Of a stretch of 64,000 bases of DNA, positions 63,297-64,000 are shown piece by piece. Source of the stretch: Enterococcus saccharolyticus subsp. saccharolyticus (GTDB lineage: Bacteria; Bacillota; Bacilli; Lactobacillales; Enterococcaceae); NCBI RefSeq assembly GCF_029023825.1, contig NZ_CP118957.1, positions 2,007,794-2,071,793 of the forward strand, in the 5' to 3' direction. The notes beneath the pieces were generated by a model. The model saw nothing but the letters and a program-made list of their open reading frames with translations, was not told the DNA's origin and ran no database searches. Position 1 is the first letter of the stretch, and the number at the start of each line of letters is the position of its first letter. The translations under genes were made by a program, and so were the position numbers.

Positions 63297-63401
63297 AAGT
63301 CATCCCTCCTTTATTTTCCTTCTATTTTAATATAGTTTTTCCCAAATCAAAAAGCAGATTCGCTGTTTTTAAAGAAATTTTAGGGAAATGTCCGGTATTT
63401 G

Positions 63402-64000
63402 CTAAATATATTTCCCATACGGAATCATCTCACCTAATGCCAAATAGCCAAAATGACCATCTTTTCTCTTTTGTTGCCCCCAAACATAGCCTTCTGCGAT
63501 CTGAATACTTTCAACTTGCACACGCTCACCTTTTTTCAATAAAGCAATCGCAACTGCTTTCTCACTAGCTGCTTGACGTAAATAAACCGCCGTTGATAAT
63601 TCAAATTGGTTGCTGCTCTTACTCTGTGCTGTTTTACCAAAGAAAAAAGCCCATTCGCCTTTTGCTAAACGATTTAAATCCAAATGACCATTGTATCCTA
63701 GCAATTTTCCGGAAGACGTGTATTGGTGAATATGATAAGCCGTTGTTGCGGTCGGATTTGCGCCAGTATATTGCCCGTTGTTTTGGCCATATGTCGGCAC
63801 CCATAATCCATCAAATTTCGTCACATCCAAATTGAAACGACCATACAAATGATTCGCGACATAAACACCCACTTTTTTCGCACCTAATTGTTTTAACTTT
63901 GCGCGATAACGTTCACAACCGCCACGCATATCTGACATCGATTGTTCCTCTACATCCAACCACCAAAAGACCGGTTGAAAGGCTTTCGCTCGCGTATAAA
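63402..64000 (-). CDS. GH25 muramidase with SH3-like C-terminus (cut by window edge)
   Basis: The C-terminal 198 residues of a lysozyme-like cell-wall hydrolase; the start lies beyond base 64000. The catalytic DxE motif of glycoside hydrolase family 25 is visible as WWLDVEEQ, followed by VGVYVANHLYGRF, GLWVPTYG and YHIHQYTSSGKLLGYNGHLDLN, the typical end of the barrel. The last 70 residues (TAVYLRQAASEKAVAIALLKKGERV, in blocks) form an SH3b-like domain for wall binding. Secretion and full architecture cannot be judged. No terminator is evident after the stop. Confidence 0.9.
   Translation of the reverse strand, partial: YTRAKAFQPVFWWLDVEEQSMSDMRGGCERYRAKLKQLGAKKVGVYVANHLYGRFNLDVTKFDGLWVPTYGQNNGQYTGANPTATTAYHIHQYTSSGKLLGYNGHLDLNRLAKGEWAFFFGKTAQSKSSNQFELSTAVYLRQAASEKAVAIALLKKGERVQVESIQIAEGYVWGQQKRKDGHFGYLALGEMIPYGKYI

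Noticed and set aside
1-64000. CRISPR arrays, insertion sequences, prophage or toxin-antitoxin loci
   Set aside because: No spaced direct repeats, transposase, integrase or toxin-like gene pairs were recognised on either strand.

Overview
The window reads as a chromosomal segment of a low-GC Gram-positive bacterium, most likely Enterococcus or a close relative. Pointers are the T-box leader, Rex, Spx, MecA and CoiA, EzrA, class I tRNA-Asn(GTT), two PTS-type RAT antiterminator sites, AGGAGG ribosome sites before most genes, and a CLC-F fluoride antiporter with the same key residues as I recall for the Enterococcus casseliflavus protein. Genus assignment is inference; no 16S or database comparison was possible. 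About 58 protein genes and one tRNA are packed tightly, mostly on the minus strand. No insertion sequence, prophage, CRISPR array or integrase was seen.
Layout. 1-6 kb: end-cut valS behind an aminotransferase, both under one T-box, then tpx, rex (with a probable Rex site in its own promoter) and the thiI/cysteine desulfurase pair for tRNA 4-thiouridine. 6-17 kb: ezrA, aspartokinase, a MazG-like/HAD/DUF72 operon, asparaginase, acyl-ACP thioesterase, cystine transporter tcyP with a structured leader, pepC and a membrane acyltransferase. 17-28.7 kb: a YtrA-type GntR regulator with a membrane protein, tRNA-Asn, a GNAT enzyme, a K+ transporter, two tandem NapA-type antiporters, pepF, coiA, mecA and spx. 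28.7-40.3 kb: a 0.6 kb AT-rich gap, an ABC exporter, an AIM24 protein, an SNF2 helicase, sbcC/sbcD and plsC.
40-49 kb: a histidine-phosphatase remnant, a beta-glucoside PTS gene (bglP) with its LicT-type antiterminator broken by one in-frame amber codon, trmN/GIY-YIG, an envelope operon (GT2-GtrA fusion, phosphodiester glycosidase, a small membrane protein and an unlisted 27-residue membrane peptide), clcF and efp. 49-51 kb: an LtaS/MdoB-like sulfatase-fold enzyme.
51.4-59.1 kb is the most unusual part: eight minus-strand genes that nearly all overlap or abut, encoding an SDR, a GT21-like glycosyltransferase, a hydrolase-like protein, a GT1 glycosyltransferase, a 3beta-HSD-like reductase, an MBL-fold hydrolase, a PaaK-like adenylate-forming ligase and a KAS III. 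This looks like a complete pathway for making a glycosylated acyl-derived lipid or ketone, whose product I cannot name. 59-64 kb: a lipoate ligase with a MetNIQ-type ABC importer, a DUF1361 membrane protein and an end-cut GH25 muramidase.
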